A stretch of 64,000 bases of DNA from Botryotinia globosa (taxonomy: Eukaryota > Ascomycota > Leotiomycetes > Helotiales > Sclerotiniaceae). How positions within the stretch are numbered: the stretch's first letter is position 1; each line of letters begins with the position of its first letter. Location: NCBI GenBank assembly GCA_014898425.1, contig RCSZ01000009.1, forward strand, positions 124,001 to 188,000, given 5' to 3'. This document shows, piece by piece, positions 25,749-37,275 of this stretch. The position numbers and the translations under genes are program-made. The notes beneath the pieces are model-generated. The model searched no databases, was not told where the DNA came from, and was given only the letters and a program-made list of their open reading frames with translations.

Positions 25749-28700
25749 GGCTATGAGTATGTGGCTGGATATACCTATAATACACGTTAATATATGTGAC
25801 TTAACTGTTATAAGATGAGGCTGTGCTGTGTTTGAACTCTCGCATTGATTGAATCCATGTTAAATGAATAGGTAGCTTCGATGCCAATGATTACTAGTGA
25901 TGACGATATCAAGAAATTCTCAAGGGGCTTGGTGGTGAATAGTTTCGGATCGAGACGGAAACTTACGGAAATGAATATAATTATAGATATTATTATTATT
26001 AAATAACTCGGACGAATATGTTCGAGTGTCGAGTTACTGGATGGTAGTAGTCGCTCGGTAGTATATAGAAACAAATGTGAATCTTTGAAACTGAAAGTGA
26101 TATGTAAAGAGTATCTTCGAGTATCAAGGTAGTGAGTGATAGGTATTTGATGTTTGATAGATTAATAAGATGTAAGTCTATTCGTTTTATGTTGCCGGCT
26201 ATCTGTAGAGTGTGGAATATGTAATAAGAATCTAAATTTTGGAAGGTACGGGGGCTGTCTACAATTTATATGCGAATGAGAAGAAGTGTATAAAGTTCGT
26301 GACTTCTTAAAATTCATCAACGATTGTACTAAGAAGAGCTTAATCGACCGTATGAGCAGGAATATTGTCGAATATTCGACATAATAGACTATTTTGCCGT
26401 AAGTGTCAGGCTATGAGTGTCAAGTTCTGATTTTATGTCACTAGAAAGTCCTAGTATCAAGATCTACGTTTTCTTTTCTCGGTAGCGCTTGCCCTAAGAA
26501 CTAGACCAAGAGGTACTACCAGATAGATTTTCATTTTGGAAGGTGTAAGTATCTAGTAACAAGTTCTAACAAGTCTTAGAGGAATCTTGAGCAGCAAGCC
26601 TAAGCTATCGCCGAAGAAGCTTCCTGATCTTCGCCTTCCTCGCTAATTTAGGATGTAAGTTTCTTCTCAAGATCCTCCCCCAAAAAGGCTAAGAAAGTAT
26701 ATCACTGAGATGAATTGAAGCCAAAAGATGAAGCTTGAAGGACCAGCTAATAATATGACTACCTAGGTAGTCCCGAAAGTTCCTCTATGGGCAAAACAAC
26801 ATGCTTTCATCTGATTTACTACCCATTTGCACCACAATTAAGTTTTCGATTCAATGCCACTGGAAAAGAAATCCAAATCGCTCTAACATCATGTCATGCA
26901 CCTTGCCTGATCACTCCTCACTTTTACTGGCCCGATCTTTTCAGACCTTGCGCTAATAAGTTTGAGATGGACTCCTTTTCCAAACGCTCGTGATTGATTC
27001 GAGCCTCCTGTAAGTAAGGCGCGAACTGCATAGGTAGTAATAATAAATAGCCTTGTAAAATTACCCACATATCGCTGCAATCTGCATTGGCAGCCTTCAA
27101 GGCTTTTTAAGTTTCATACGCGCTATCAGATATAGTTTCTTCGGTGAGTATTCCAAGCAGCCTAATTACGGCCAATGAGTCATTGACCATGGGTTATACA
27201 GCATATCACGCCAATGCACAAGACCATATTCGTATGCTGAGCCTCATTTACAATCGATATTTAGGGAAGAGTGAAAAGACGATCAGCAAGACTATACTGC
27301 TAAACTCAGGGCTAGCGAATTAAAAGTTAGAAATGTGTTTGCATCATCTCGAGATCGCTTCCAAATTCTTTTGAAATGAAAATTTGACGACGGGCACCTT
27401 TTAAAGCTCTGCGTTTCACTTTAGTGATATGTCAGAAATGCAGATTGGTCGATCAACGTTAGATCAAATGTCAGCGTGTCATAGGTTGATGCTTGGCCTT
27501 TCCTACTACTTTAGCTTGGTCTTCTTTCCATTCATACTACTTCTAGTTCGGTGGTACTTTCCATTTATAAACACCTATTTCGATGGTAACGTACCTCCCG
27601 CCCTTCACAGTATGACATGCATGGATCATAATTTTATGAACAAGATATAATAGTCTCATTGTGACTCATTGATAAGCCTTTTAACACTCCCCAAGAGAGG
27701 CAATCCTGTTTAAATTGCTCACTCTAAGGATACTGGCAAGATTTTCTCGCAATAGAACTACAGCGTCCGTAGTAAGTTGAGTTGAACCCGGTGGTGGTTG
27801 TTGCAAGTATTTCAAGTTTTTCATCGTTTCGTTTTGACTTTTGCAAATTGCGGTTCCAAAAACTCACCAGTCGATTGCGTAATTTATCCAAGCCATTACT
27901 AGTGCGAAGAACGTAGTTTAGACTGAGCTAGTCAATCTAGTTGATTACTGCTTTGGTGAATTATCTCGTGGCCTTTGGGAAGCTACGATTCGAATAAATT
28001 TTTTACGGAAATCGACAATGAATGAATGTACGTTGCTCCTCCGAGTTGTTACACGTCATTTTGTCTGGTATCTTAGAGAAAATAGGTTCTGCCTTGCACT
28101 TAGACTTACTTCTACAATGTAGAGGCACCATGCAAGTCTTGATAGCTGCTGGCTACTTAGGTATAGATACCAGTAATTCCACAATAATAGCAAAGCAGCA
28201 CCTCATGAACCAGAAACTTCGTAAATTTGTCTAACGGGGTTTTGCAGGACCAAACTAATAAAGTACAAACTTCCATGGTACTGCCTTCACGTACTGGGTC
28301 TAGACCAGAAATCTGAACACTCTTATATCCCTGTACCCCAGTACAGATACGCAACAGAAAATAATAAAGCAGGATTTTACCTCAACTGGTCTTCACACCC
28401 TGGTACAGATATGCAACAAAACATGTAGGTATCAAATCCTCTTTATCCGCTTCGACAAAAACTTTTCTGATTTTGGGATCATGGCCAATCAAACTTCGAC
28501 AGACCGATTGCGTTGTGGCCCTTTGAGCATGATCGACACTTACCAGCCTCCCATTTTCGAAGAAACTATGTGTATCTACCTCTAATTCGGAGGATCCTGA
28601 CTACACTCAGCGCAGAATTCGAGTCTTTCGTCCGCCCGTCTAGATGGGTATGCTTTATCAGAACCAAAAGTTTGTTCTTCGAAAAAAAGGGTGAGCCGCG

Positions 28701-29048
28701 GAAAAATTTGCAAGAAAGAGAACTGGCATTTAATACTTGGTAATGAACATACGGACCCAGCCAATCTACCAGATCCAATAGACACAAATTGCTGCAAAAT
28801 ATCAAGAAGGATATGGCATGGTGTACCTATCTTCAGAGGGTTGACGTTGCGATATTCTCCGAATGTCGGCAGTTCGGCGGCAGTTTACATGTGAGTTATG
28901 CATGATTAATAATCAGTCGATCATAATCAACGTCCAACGTCGGTTAGGTACATGAAGTAAAATCTTGTATCACATCCAAACATCTGAATCCCAACTTCAA
29001 AGAAGCAATCTTTTCGTTACAATACTCGTTCATAAGAATCTTGACCCA
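25749..29048. other. Long gene-free, AT-rich stretch
   Basis: About 3.3 kb without a convincing gene on either strand. Open frames stay under 80 codons and lack recognisable content. Near 28335-28405 a phrase of the form gtacagatayGCAACA occurs twice about 60 bases apart. It could hold old transposon debris, a non-coding RNA or large promoters; nothing in the sequence decides this. Confidence 0.45.
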
Positions 29049-30468
29049 ATGGCAGCCCCTAACGAGACCTACACTCCGGCATTTCCTCCAAAATCCAAGC
29101 CCCACATTTCAACCGGCATCCCCTTTCCTGAAGCATGTGCTCATCACATTAAAGATACATTCCATGCCTCAAAGGTCTACATAATTGTATCAAACTCTAT
29201 TAGCAAGACTTCCAATTTTAGCTCTCTTCAGGAACGCCTTGGTGATCTGGTTGTGGGCGTGAGGTATGGAATCAAACCACACACACCATGGGATGATGTC
29301 TTGGAAATCGTACAAGACATGCGGGAGAAACAAGCAGACATAATTGTTACGCTTGGAGCTGGATCACTTACTGACGGAGCAAAACTCATCTCATTCGTAT
29401 GTTAAAGTCGTTCATATAATCGGGATAATTCGCAGCTTAATATTAGTATCCAGAATTCTGGGCAGCCTTAGACCTCTAGCTTGCGGGTTCATACGTACTC
29501 GACCTACTATCCTATGCTATTATACCCCCTAATTTTGGTAAAACTTTTTGCGGGATTTCCTAACACGGAATTAGGCATTAGCAAACAATGTATCCACTCC
29601 CGATGAAATCTACTCTCTCTCGGCAGAGGCCAAAACCTCTGATCTAAAGCCATGTCAAGTTCCTATAATCAACATTCCAACATCCCTTTCTGGCGGAGAG
29701 TACTCGTCATTTGCTGGCGCGACCAATACTTCGACGCATGAGAAGGTGACATTTGATCACCCATCGATGGGCGCATCTCTTATCATTCTATCTCCTTCCC
29801 TGTGTATTTCTACTCCTCAACATGTTTGGCTTAGTACTGGTCTTCTAGCCGTAGATCATTGTGTCGAAGGACTATGCTCGCTCGATAAAAATGTTTGCGC
29901 CGGAAGCGATGAGGAGTTTTCGAACGGATTGAGATTGCTTGTACCTAATTTGTTGATCACTAAGAAAGATCCGACAAACGAGGACGCGAGATTAAAGGAA
30001 ATGTGGGGGGTGTTGGAAGCAATGAAGGGAGTTTGCAGAGGTATCCCAATGGGCGGGAGCCACGGAATTGGGCATCAGTTGGGACCGCTTGGTGTTGGCC
30101 ATGGCGAGACGAGCTGTATCATGTTACCGCATGTATTGAAATATAATTCAAAGCATGGCAGCAATGACGAGAAAGTTATTGAAGGACAAAGAAAGGTACT
30201 CGACGTATTGTGGCAGGAGGCTACCGTCAAAGATGTACTCAAGAGAAGCGGGTTGGAGAGAGAGACCTCCGATGCAGGTGATGTGGTGGGTGCTATCGTG
30301 GCCGAACTTGGCATGCCGAGGACATTGAAGGATGTGGGCGTAAAGAGAGAGCAGTTGGATGCACTGGCGGATAATTGTTTGAAAGATAGGTGGTTACCTA
30401 CAAATGCTGTACCTCTGACTAGCAAAGAGCAAGTGCTCGAAGTGCTGGAAATGGCTGCTGGTTCGTAG
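29049..30468 (+). CDS. Iron-type alcohol dehydrogenase / maleylacetate reductase family protein
   Basis: Two exons, 29049-29396 and 29575-30468, give 413 residues. The family folds into an N-terminal NAD(P)-binding domain and a C-terminal helical metal domain. Seen: KVYIIVSNSIS, the nucleotide-binding GAGSLTDGAKLISF, INIPTSLSGGEYSSFAGATN, DHCVEGLCSL, and GGSHGIGHQLGPLGVGHGET followed by MLPHVLKYN. The last block mirrors the HxxxHxxG..PH..T..LPH pattern of maleylacetate reductases, enzymes at the end of the hydroxyquinol/resorcinol breakdown route, but general Fe-ADHs are near relatives, so the substrate is open. The intron (178 bp) is long for this genome; reading through it hits a stop at once. 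An in-frame ATG at 28965 would add 28 residues; the ATG at 29049 aligns better with the family start. Confidence 0.88.
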
Positions 30469-31610
30469 TATGATTATTGTGAGGAACCATCTCATTAGCT
30501 ACAACTTTTAGTTAAATTCATGATTCAAAGGTTTTTTATTGATGTTATTTTGAGCGACTTCAAAATTTTGTTGTGCATCTTTTCTGCAGCATATCACACT
30601 TGTTGTTAGTTCTTTTCCACCGATACCTTCCATCACGGCGAAAGTGTTCGAGAATAATGACATGGAGTAATTTGCAAGACAATCAGAATTCCCAGAAACA
30701 AAACGCAAAAAAATATATTGTACAGTGGTCAAGCTGTTTGGTTGGAAGGGAATTTGTTCTTACCGATTGTGTCCTCTCGTCGCACTACCACCAAATTTTG
30801 TAATTGTCCTGGTTCCCTGGTACAAGCCAGGTTGTGGGTCCCATTGTTGGTTTTGATGTTGATTTTGTTTCTGCAGAGCAGGTTAAATTCAATTGCTTAT
30901 TTATAGTCACACTCCGAAGAGGTCGGACTTGTCGATCCATAAAATCCCAACCCTGAGAAATTATTAGCATAAGAATCTTAGAAGTGGGAGTCGAGGCATA
31001 TAACAGCTTGACCACCGAATATGTTTGACTTTGTTGTTCTAGATCCAAGATATCTTCAATTATGTGGTACCGCTGCCGAGAGAGTAGTGAATCATGATGA
31101 GTTGATGAAGTGCGCGTAACACGTGATGGAAATCGGAATGAAATGTTTGGCTGGTCCTGGAAACCGTACATCGGCGCCTGTGCGTTTGTGATGTGATGAA
31201 GATGTGTGTACCGTACTTTCATGATGATTCGTTTCTATGTCATCAAGATTTCCAATACGATCTCTATATATGTGGATGCGTTGCCGTACATTGAATATTA
31301 TCGTTTCTGATGCAACCGTGTTATTCTAGATCCTGCTAGTTAGCCTCAGTTACTTAAGATGCTAGATTTATTAATTCTTGTCAATTCTACTACATAATAT
31401 CTCAATATCCGAAAGACAAGAGGCTTATTCAGGCACTTCCATTACTTCGATCCAAGTCTAGATTTGTTCTTTCCAAGTACCATCATCTGTTCGACAAAAC
31501 TAGGGGCAAATAGCTGCCTTTCTCTGGAGAACCACATTATCAATCTGTAGAGGCTTTAAGGTTGGGCTAAGATCTATTGTACCTTATATCTGTTGCTTAA
31601 CATCAGTACA
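30469..31610. other. Intergenic region
   Basis: About 1.1 kb; AT-rich, with no supported gene. The minus-strand open frame 30785-31222 shows no domain. Confidence 0.5.
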
Positions 31611-32225
31611 ATGGACAACATCACTCAGATTGAAAATGAGTCTACATCACCAAATCCACTCTTAAACGTGGAAAACTCTGGCCTGGAAGAGAGCTTTGCA
31701 GGTAAAAGCAGCCTTTCGACGGGTCAACCCAATGACGACTCTTCATTGTTAGCTTCAAATGCAACCCATCAGCCTCCCGAATCTTCTTTGCCTGAATTAG
31801 AATTCCCCATTCGCACAATCCAGCGACAGCTTGTCCAATCTTGCCCCAAGTCCCCGCGCAGCAATTTAGAGCATCAAGACTCACATACACATCTTAGCTC
31901 CACACATAATCCAAGTCAGTCACCTCAAGAACTTAGTTTCTTCCCATTGGAATATCCTCCATATCCAACGAATGACGTCAACTTCGATAAATGGACTGAC
32001 CATGCTGCCTATTGTGGCACGTCACCAGAGCCGGAGCTTCTCAATCTTCTGTCAAACGAAGAGAATGCAAGTCTTCACAAAAAGTACTTCACACCTCGAT
32101 CTGTAGATGATGTTAACAACGAAAATTCATCCTCTTGTGTCAACAAAAGAACGATGCGATCTAGAACACACGACTTCGAGGTAACAACTGCTCAGCCCAC
32201 AAAGTCAACTTCCATGATTGAGTAG
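31611..32225 (+). CDS. Hypothetical disordered Ser/Asn/Pro-rich protein
   Basis: Single frame of about 204 residues from the ATG at 31611 (an in-frame ATG at 31593 adds six). Composition is Ser, Asn, Pro, Thr and Glu-rich, without predicted signal peptide or membrane segment. A few phrases look less random, such as FFPLEYPPYPTNDVNFDKW and SPEPELLNLLS. I do not recognise a family. It lies alone between two long intergenic regions, so it may be a lineage-specific gene or a chance frame; the length and codon-like composition favour a real gene only modestly. Confidence 0.42.
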   Translation: MDNITQIENESTSPNPLLNVENSGLEESFAGKSSLSTGQPNDDSSLLASNATHQPPESSLPELEFPIRTIQRQLVQSCPKSPRSNLEHQDSHTHLSSTHNPSQSPQELSFFPLEYPPYPTNDVNFDKWTDHAAYCGTSPEPELLNLLSNEENASLHKKYFTPRSVDDVNNENSSSCVNKRTMRSRTHDFEVTTAQPTKSTSMIE

Positions 32226-34657
32226 TCGTGATTGCAACGACACACACCCATGGAAAGTCTTGCACCATTGTACACAACTGGAAAGCATCGGACTAGAAGT
32301 CCAAAGAACAATTATGATATATCGAGAATGATCAGCCATGTTGCTTTCCCAAAATAGTCCATTCACTGTCTCTTAACCGAATTTTTGCAGTCAAATTTTC
32401 GCGGGGAAACGGAACGAAAGGACGAATTCTCATCCTAAACGGTACACACCAAAGAAAAATTTTGCCCGAAATTTCCCCTTCGACGACCAATGGTTTGAAC
32501 GACAGCGAGTAAAAGCGTGGTCTAATCTGTTTCCTTCAATGTCAAATGCCAGAGTTTACGGGGTGCACATCTGGTAATTATCTTAGATAGTAGCTTACGG
32601 GAGAATCAATCTACTGAACTTCAATCCCGGTAGGCTGAAATATGAATGTGTGGCGGTGAGCTCAGCCTTGTCTAATTTTTCAGAAGGCTACCGAGGTATA
32701 CTTCACTCTTGTGACTGGTGACATTACCAATATTCACTTCAAAGGCTATCATTTCTTCCATGTTTGAATTTTAAGGAGTTCTGACCTTACTCACAGATTT
32801 CATTGTTCTACCACAGTCTCCCACAATATACTCTCATCCGCAAGAGGTTTTGACTTGTCCACCAAAAGGACATGTTTCTCAAAGCAATTGACGTGCCACT
32901 AAGTTGCAATATCCTGCGTATTACATTTACAACTTGCACCAGCTTGCATAAGTCATCATAAACCATACGTTACAATAGTTCATTTACGATATGTGCAGTA
33001 TATCCTACCACTTTCCAAGTATTTGCTAAAGAGAAATTTTTCCTTTGCAAAACCCACCACAGTCACAGTCTCTTATCTTCCATTTCAACTGTTAGTGAAT
33101 GGTGAACGAAAAGTCGACTAACAACAAAAGCAAACAAATGGCGACAACAAAAGATTGAGATGACATCTATGATAGTTTAGTTTTATGGCAGAGGTCACTC
33201 ACAAGGATATTGATGGCACATCTAGGCTTTTTTACCTCGAAGCGAGAATACATTTTTGTGAAAGGGGCGGCAAAACTTCGGGAACAACCATCAACAACAT
33301 CAACCTGCTGTGGAAACCCGAAAAGTCAACAAAGTATGCTGAGGAAGACTATCCCACTGGAATTGCGGTGATCACACAATCTATTTGATATTATTATCAT
33401 ACCAGAGGTGTTTCAATTCCAGTGAGTCTCAAAGCCAAATTCTGACACTGGAGCTGCAGATACCATACAGAATGGCATATGAAATGTTCATCATTTATCA
33501 TTAAGGTAGAGTGATCAATTTATTTTATCAGGAAATGAAGTAGACTGATACGTAGAATTTTATTATAGAAAGCGCAGTATTTCTGAAAACAGAAATTAGG
33601 AATGATAGAACGCACTCCAGAGGTACTGGCAATAGCTACGAAAGAGGCGCGACAATGGAGTATTTACATACAGATCAGGAAGACGAGATCAATTTGAAAG
33701 CATCGATAATGGCACATTTTGCGGAAGGAAACAAATATCCTGGAAAGCAATGGAAATTGAAGCATGTCTCGGGACTCGAAGGGCATGGAGTGTCGTGGCC
33801 GTCGACAAGCCCAGAACCCTACAGAGACTGCTCAACCATTTTGGTCTAGAAGAAGGCACCAAATTTGACTCACAACTATTATCTTGCAGTAGTTCGCAAA
33901 TTCTAGGAATAACTTTGCGTATGCTTGGTCGTATATCATATTTAAGCTGATTCCGCAACATATGTACCGTCGAAATTGAGGATGGAAGTTGATGGATAAT
34001 AGGAGGAATGTGCGTGAGAAAGGTCTAGGTTTCAGGAATAGTCTCGTATCTTCTTCAGGTAATTAGATCAATAACAATATATAAGACACAAATGATTCAT
34101 CCTCGATTCCCGTGAGTCTGCGAATAATGGCGTAATGAGAATGTACACTCTTGCAGAAATATTCGTGACATGCAACATACATCTTTATCGCTATCACCTC
34201 TCTTTTTTCACTTTTGTTTCCGACGTGGAAACTTCAAAGTTTATTTTAGTACAATCCTTAACGTGCGTTTTGATTTGAGTAGGGCTCTTGATACGTCGAA
34301 AGTGTCTTTGGGTTAATAATAAGACGAATGGAGGGCCTTCTAGTATACAAAGATGACCACTTGGAAGTAGATAGAGTGACTATTATGTTTTTAAATCAGT
34401 ATCAGGAAAAAATTCATTTCATCCGTATCAAAACAGTAGATGGTTGTGGAATCCGTTGACAATAGATCTAAGAGTAATTCTGAAGTGTTTTTGATTTGTT
34501 TCGTTTGTTTATCTCTCCCACTATTTTTGTACGCGAGTACATTATTTATCTTGTATTCCCGTCGCAAAACCTCTCTTTGACTCTCATTCGTGCATCACCT
34601 CTCACAAACTACGGTGCCATCAATTCAGTTGCCAGTAGCTACCGTACCTCGAACAAT
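32226..34657. other. Long gene-free stretch
   Basis: About 2.4 kb with only short open frames (33185-33388, 33655-33950). No repeats of note, no domain. It includes the promoter of the next gene. Confidence 0.45.
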
Positions 34658-35593
34658 ATGTCTACCACAGATGACGAACTGATGTCCCTCGAAGAGCTTG
34701 AGAGATTGATGGATGAGCAAGAAATGAACGATGCCATGGCAACAACAGCTTCAGCTTCAACAACCATTACTTCCAGTACTGTTACCACCATCGCTACGGC
34801 TACCGCATCTAATGATATCTCGGAAGCTAGCAACGAGAAAACCTCTGGCGCCACATTACTTAAAGAGCCATATAAAGATCAACAAACACCATCTCTCCCA
34901 GCAAACACTTCCAGCGCAAAGATGTCAAAGAGATCCGGTACTCGAGCCAGAGAGCACAAGGCTAAATCGACTCAGAAACTACCAAAAATCCCTGTTTACT
35001 TCACGGAGAACCGAGAAGCTCACCAAAGCTACTCCATGGAGAGAGTCCCATGGACTGATCAACACGATAAAGAACGCACCACCGCCTACTTTGACGATGC
35101 CAGTCTTGCTAAGCAAGCCGTATCTCTCTCCTTCGACGAGTCTGAAGGCTCCGGCGCTATCTCTCCTCCGGCTGCTAGCATGGCATATGCTCTGAATTCC
35201 CTTCCTACCAAGCCGCTTGCACCAAATTCTAGTTCTGAGCAATCAAATGCCAAGCTCTTTGCTCCTACTACTCTTGGTAGAGGTAAATCCGCTAGTTTGA
35301 ACCCTTCTCCAGCACAAGTAGGCAATTCTAACTCGGCTACTACCAGAGTTCCAGGAGGCCCTCGTGAGGTCATCACGATTAGCTTCCCAACTACCACAGC
35401 GTTGTCCTCTGGATTGAAGGATTTAAATGCGGCTAAGGGGGCTAGCACTGGTATTATGGTAATCTCAATCAATGGGCCAGTTGGGGAGAATCAGGTAGAG
35501 GTTTCTGGGCCAATTGGGTCTAATATTCGTGGGTTTGTTAAGAGAACTTGCCCTCGGCTAATTGAGAAGCAGATAAAGGCTGTAGTTAAATGA
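34658..35593 (+). CDS. Hypothetical Ser/Thr/Ala-rich protein
   Basis: Single exon of 311 residues from the ATG at 34658 (MSTTDDELMSLEELERLMDE); the frame stays open upstream to 34496, but the upstream part looks like leader. The first 20 residues form an acidic helix, followed by an Ala/Thr/Ser-rich tract, a basic part (KRSGTRAREHKAKSTQKLPK) and a line with YSMERVPWTDQ and RTTAYFDDASLAKQAVSL. The C-terminal 70 residues look ordered (REVITISFPTTTALSSGLKD, TGIMVISINGPVGENQVEVS, RTCPRLIEKQIKAVV), perhaps a small alpha/beta domain. No family recognised. The wobble-position C preference matches neighbouring real genes. Confidence 0.6.
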   Translation: MSTTDDELMSLEELERLMDEQEMNDAMATTASASTTITSSTVTTIATATASNDISEASNEKTSGATLLKEPYKDQQTPSLPANTSSAKMSKRSGTRAREHKAKSTQKLPKIPVYFTENREAHQSYSMERVPWTDQHDKERTTAYFDDASLAKQAVSLSFDESEGSGAISPPAASMAYALNSLPTKPLAPNSSSEQSNAKLFAPTTLGRGKSASLNPSPAQVGNSNSATTRVPGGPREVITISFPTTTALSSGLKDLNAAKGASTGIMVISINGPVGENQVEVSGPIGSNIRGFVKRTCPRLIEKQIKAVVK

Positions 35594-37275
35594 ATGGAGA
35601 GAGAAATGGGCCATTAGATGTAAATTAGACAGATAAGAACGCGTTAAATAGCTACTACTTATCAAAAGTTAATAAACTGCCGAGAAAGACCTAATTTCCC
35701 TTTGTAGATTGTTTTTATTAACGTGAGACAATAGAATGTTCTGATTATTGCAGATCAGGTGATTTAACTACAGTCATTGATAATTTAGGTAAGTGATGGA
35801 CAATTAATCGTTTTGATTGTTGTCGACCAGGCTGAACAATTATATCTTTCGAATTGTTGAATCAAAATAAGACAATATGAAGTCTTGATTGTTGAATATT
35901 AGGAGATACAATAATATTTATTGATGGTCCAGGTCAGCATGGGACAATATAGTGCCCAGAATATTCTAAATTAGATCATGCAGTTATATTTATTGAAGAC
36001 TTCATTTTATTTGAGAACATGCACTTAAGTTTACCAGGTCCATCAGAAGAGAGTCGACAAAGTTTTGTAAAGAGGCAGAGGAATCGAGAGGCTCGACTGA
36101 TGTTTGAAATTCCCAAGAATTAGAATTGTCCCACGTGTCCTGAAATTCAAAAGACTCAAAAGTTTGCTGGAATTACTCACGACTATGACTCTAAGATTCG
36201 ATAGAAGTGGAAGAAAAATCCAGTGTATTCATTTGTAATATCAGATGGGAACTTGCAAGTATGAAAAAACTTGTTCGGGCCAACTGAGCACCATTAGCTG
36301 CATCTTTGGAGAGTATATGCTGGAATTCTGAGTATAAATAAGCAGGTGCTTCTACCAGTCTGTTCCATGAGACAGGATGATAATTATTAAATCTTGAAGT
36401 CTAAGCCGAAGTTTTGGAATCCCCAAAGTTACTACTAATAAGTCAACTTCAAGCATTGAAAGCACAGTCGTTCAATTTTAACTATCATGCCCGTTGCCCC
36501 AATTCAATTTGAATGTTGAAGGTACTATCGTCTAATGTCAGACACAAATCCCCCAAATTAACTTGGAAGATAAAAACAACGACCATCTGATAGTAGCTCC
36601 CAAACTCCTCAACTCCATGTGAATATCCAAAGTACTACCCTACCGTCTGATATCAAAAGCAACAAACTTCTAAGCCAAACCTGTATATTAAAGATCCTTC
36701 CGCTCAACAGGAGCATTGAATATCTCATCACCCGAAAGTTTAAGACAAGATTGTCCATGATGATGAAGTATCAGATTTCCCGCATCTACAAAGAAATCCA
36801 ATATCGAAACACAAATGAATACCAAATGCTACCTATCCGTGTATTCTTCACCTTCATTGACTTATTATATTTTTCGTTTTTTTGTATTTGACACATGTGA
36901 TGAGCTCAGTATATGGCACTTTATCCACACTGTCGCCCCTCATCCGCTCAGCATTCTAGTGTCACTTGAAAGTTAAAATATGGTTATTGATCTGGCTCTG
37001 CCGTGTGTCCAATTTTTGTGCATCGTGCAAAAGAAGGAGTGGGTCAAAGATTTAACGACAAACACCATGAGGGCAACGACGTCGCTTCACAGAAACATCG
37101 AGATGGAAATTTTATGAGTACACCCAGATATGGATATTTCCCGATGAAGGGTACATGGTACAATATATGGTATCTTGATAAAACTACTCTCTTCTTTTAG
37201 GTACCTAGCATAGCCTATGTGGCTCTTATAAACATAACGGCCCGTTCGTATAATCCCAATTTCACCCAATCTACT
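35594..37275. other. Intergenic region with degenerate repeats
   Basis: About 1.7 kb between a hypothetical gene and the helicase 3' end. AT-rich; 36420-36720 looks like diverged tandem units (separate entry). The open frames 36619-36891 and 37003-37200 are unsupported. Confidence 0.5.
36420..36720. repeat. Possible degenerate tandem repeat, unit about 55-70 bp
   Basis: Successive stretches begin with a C-rich phrase (cccccaaattaac, ctcctcaactcc, cttctaagcc), continue with gaa/gat and rgtactac-like words, and end with rtctgatatcaaa or a relative. Identity is low, so this is a visual call and not a measured one. Confidence 0.35.
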
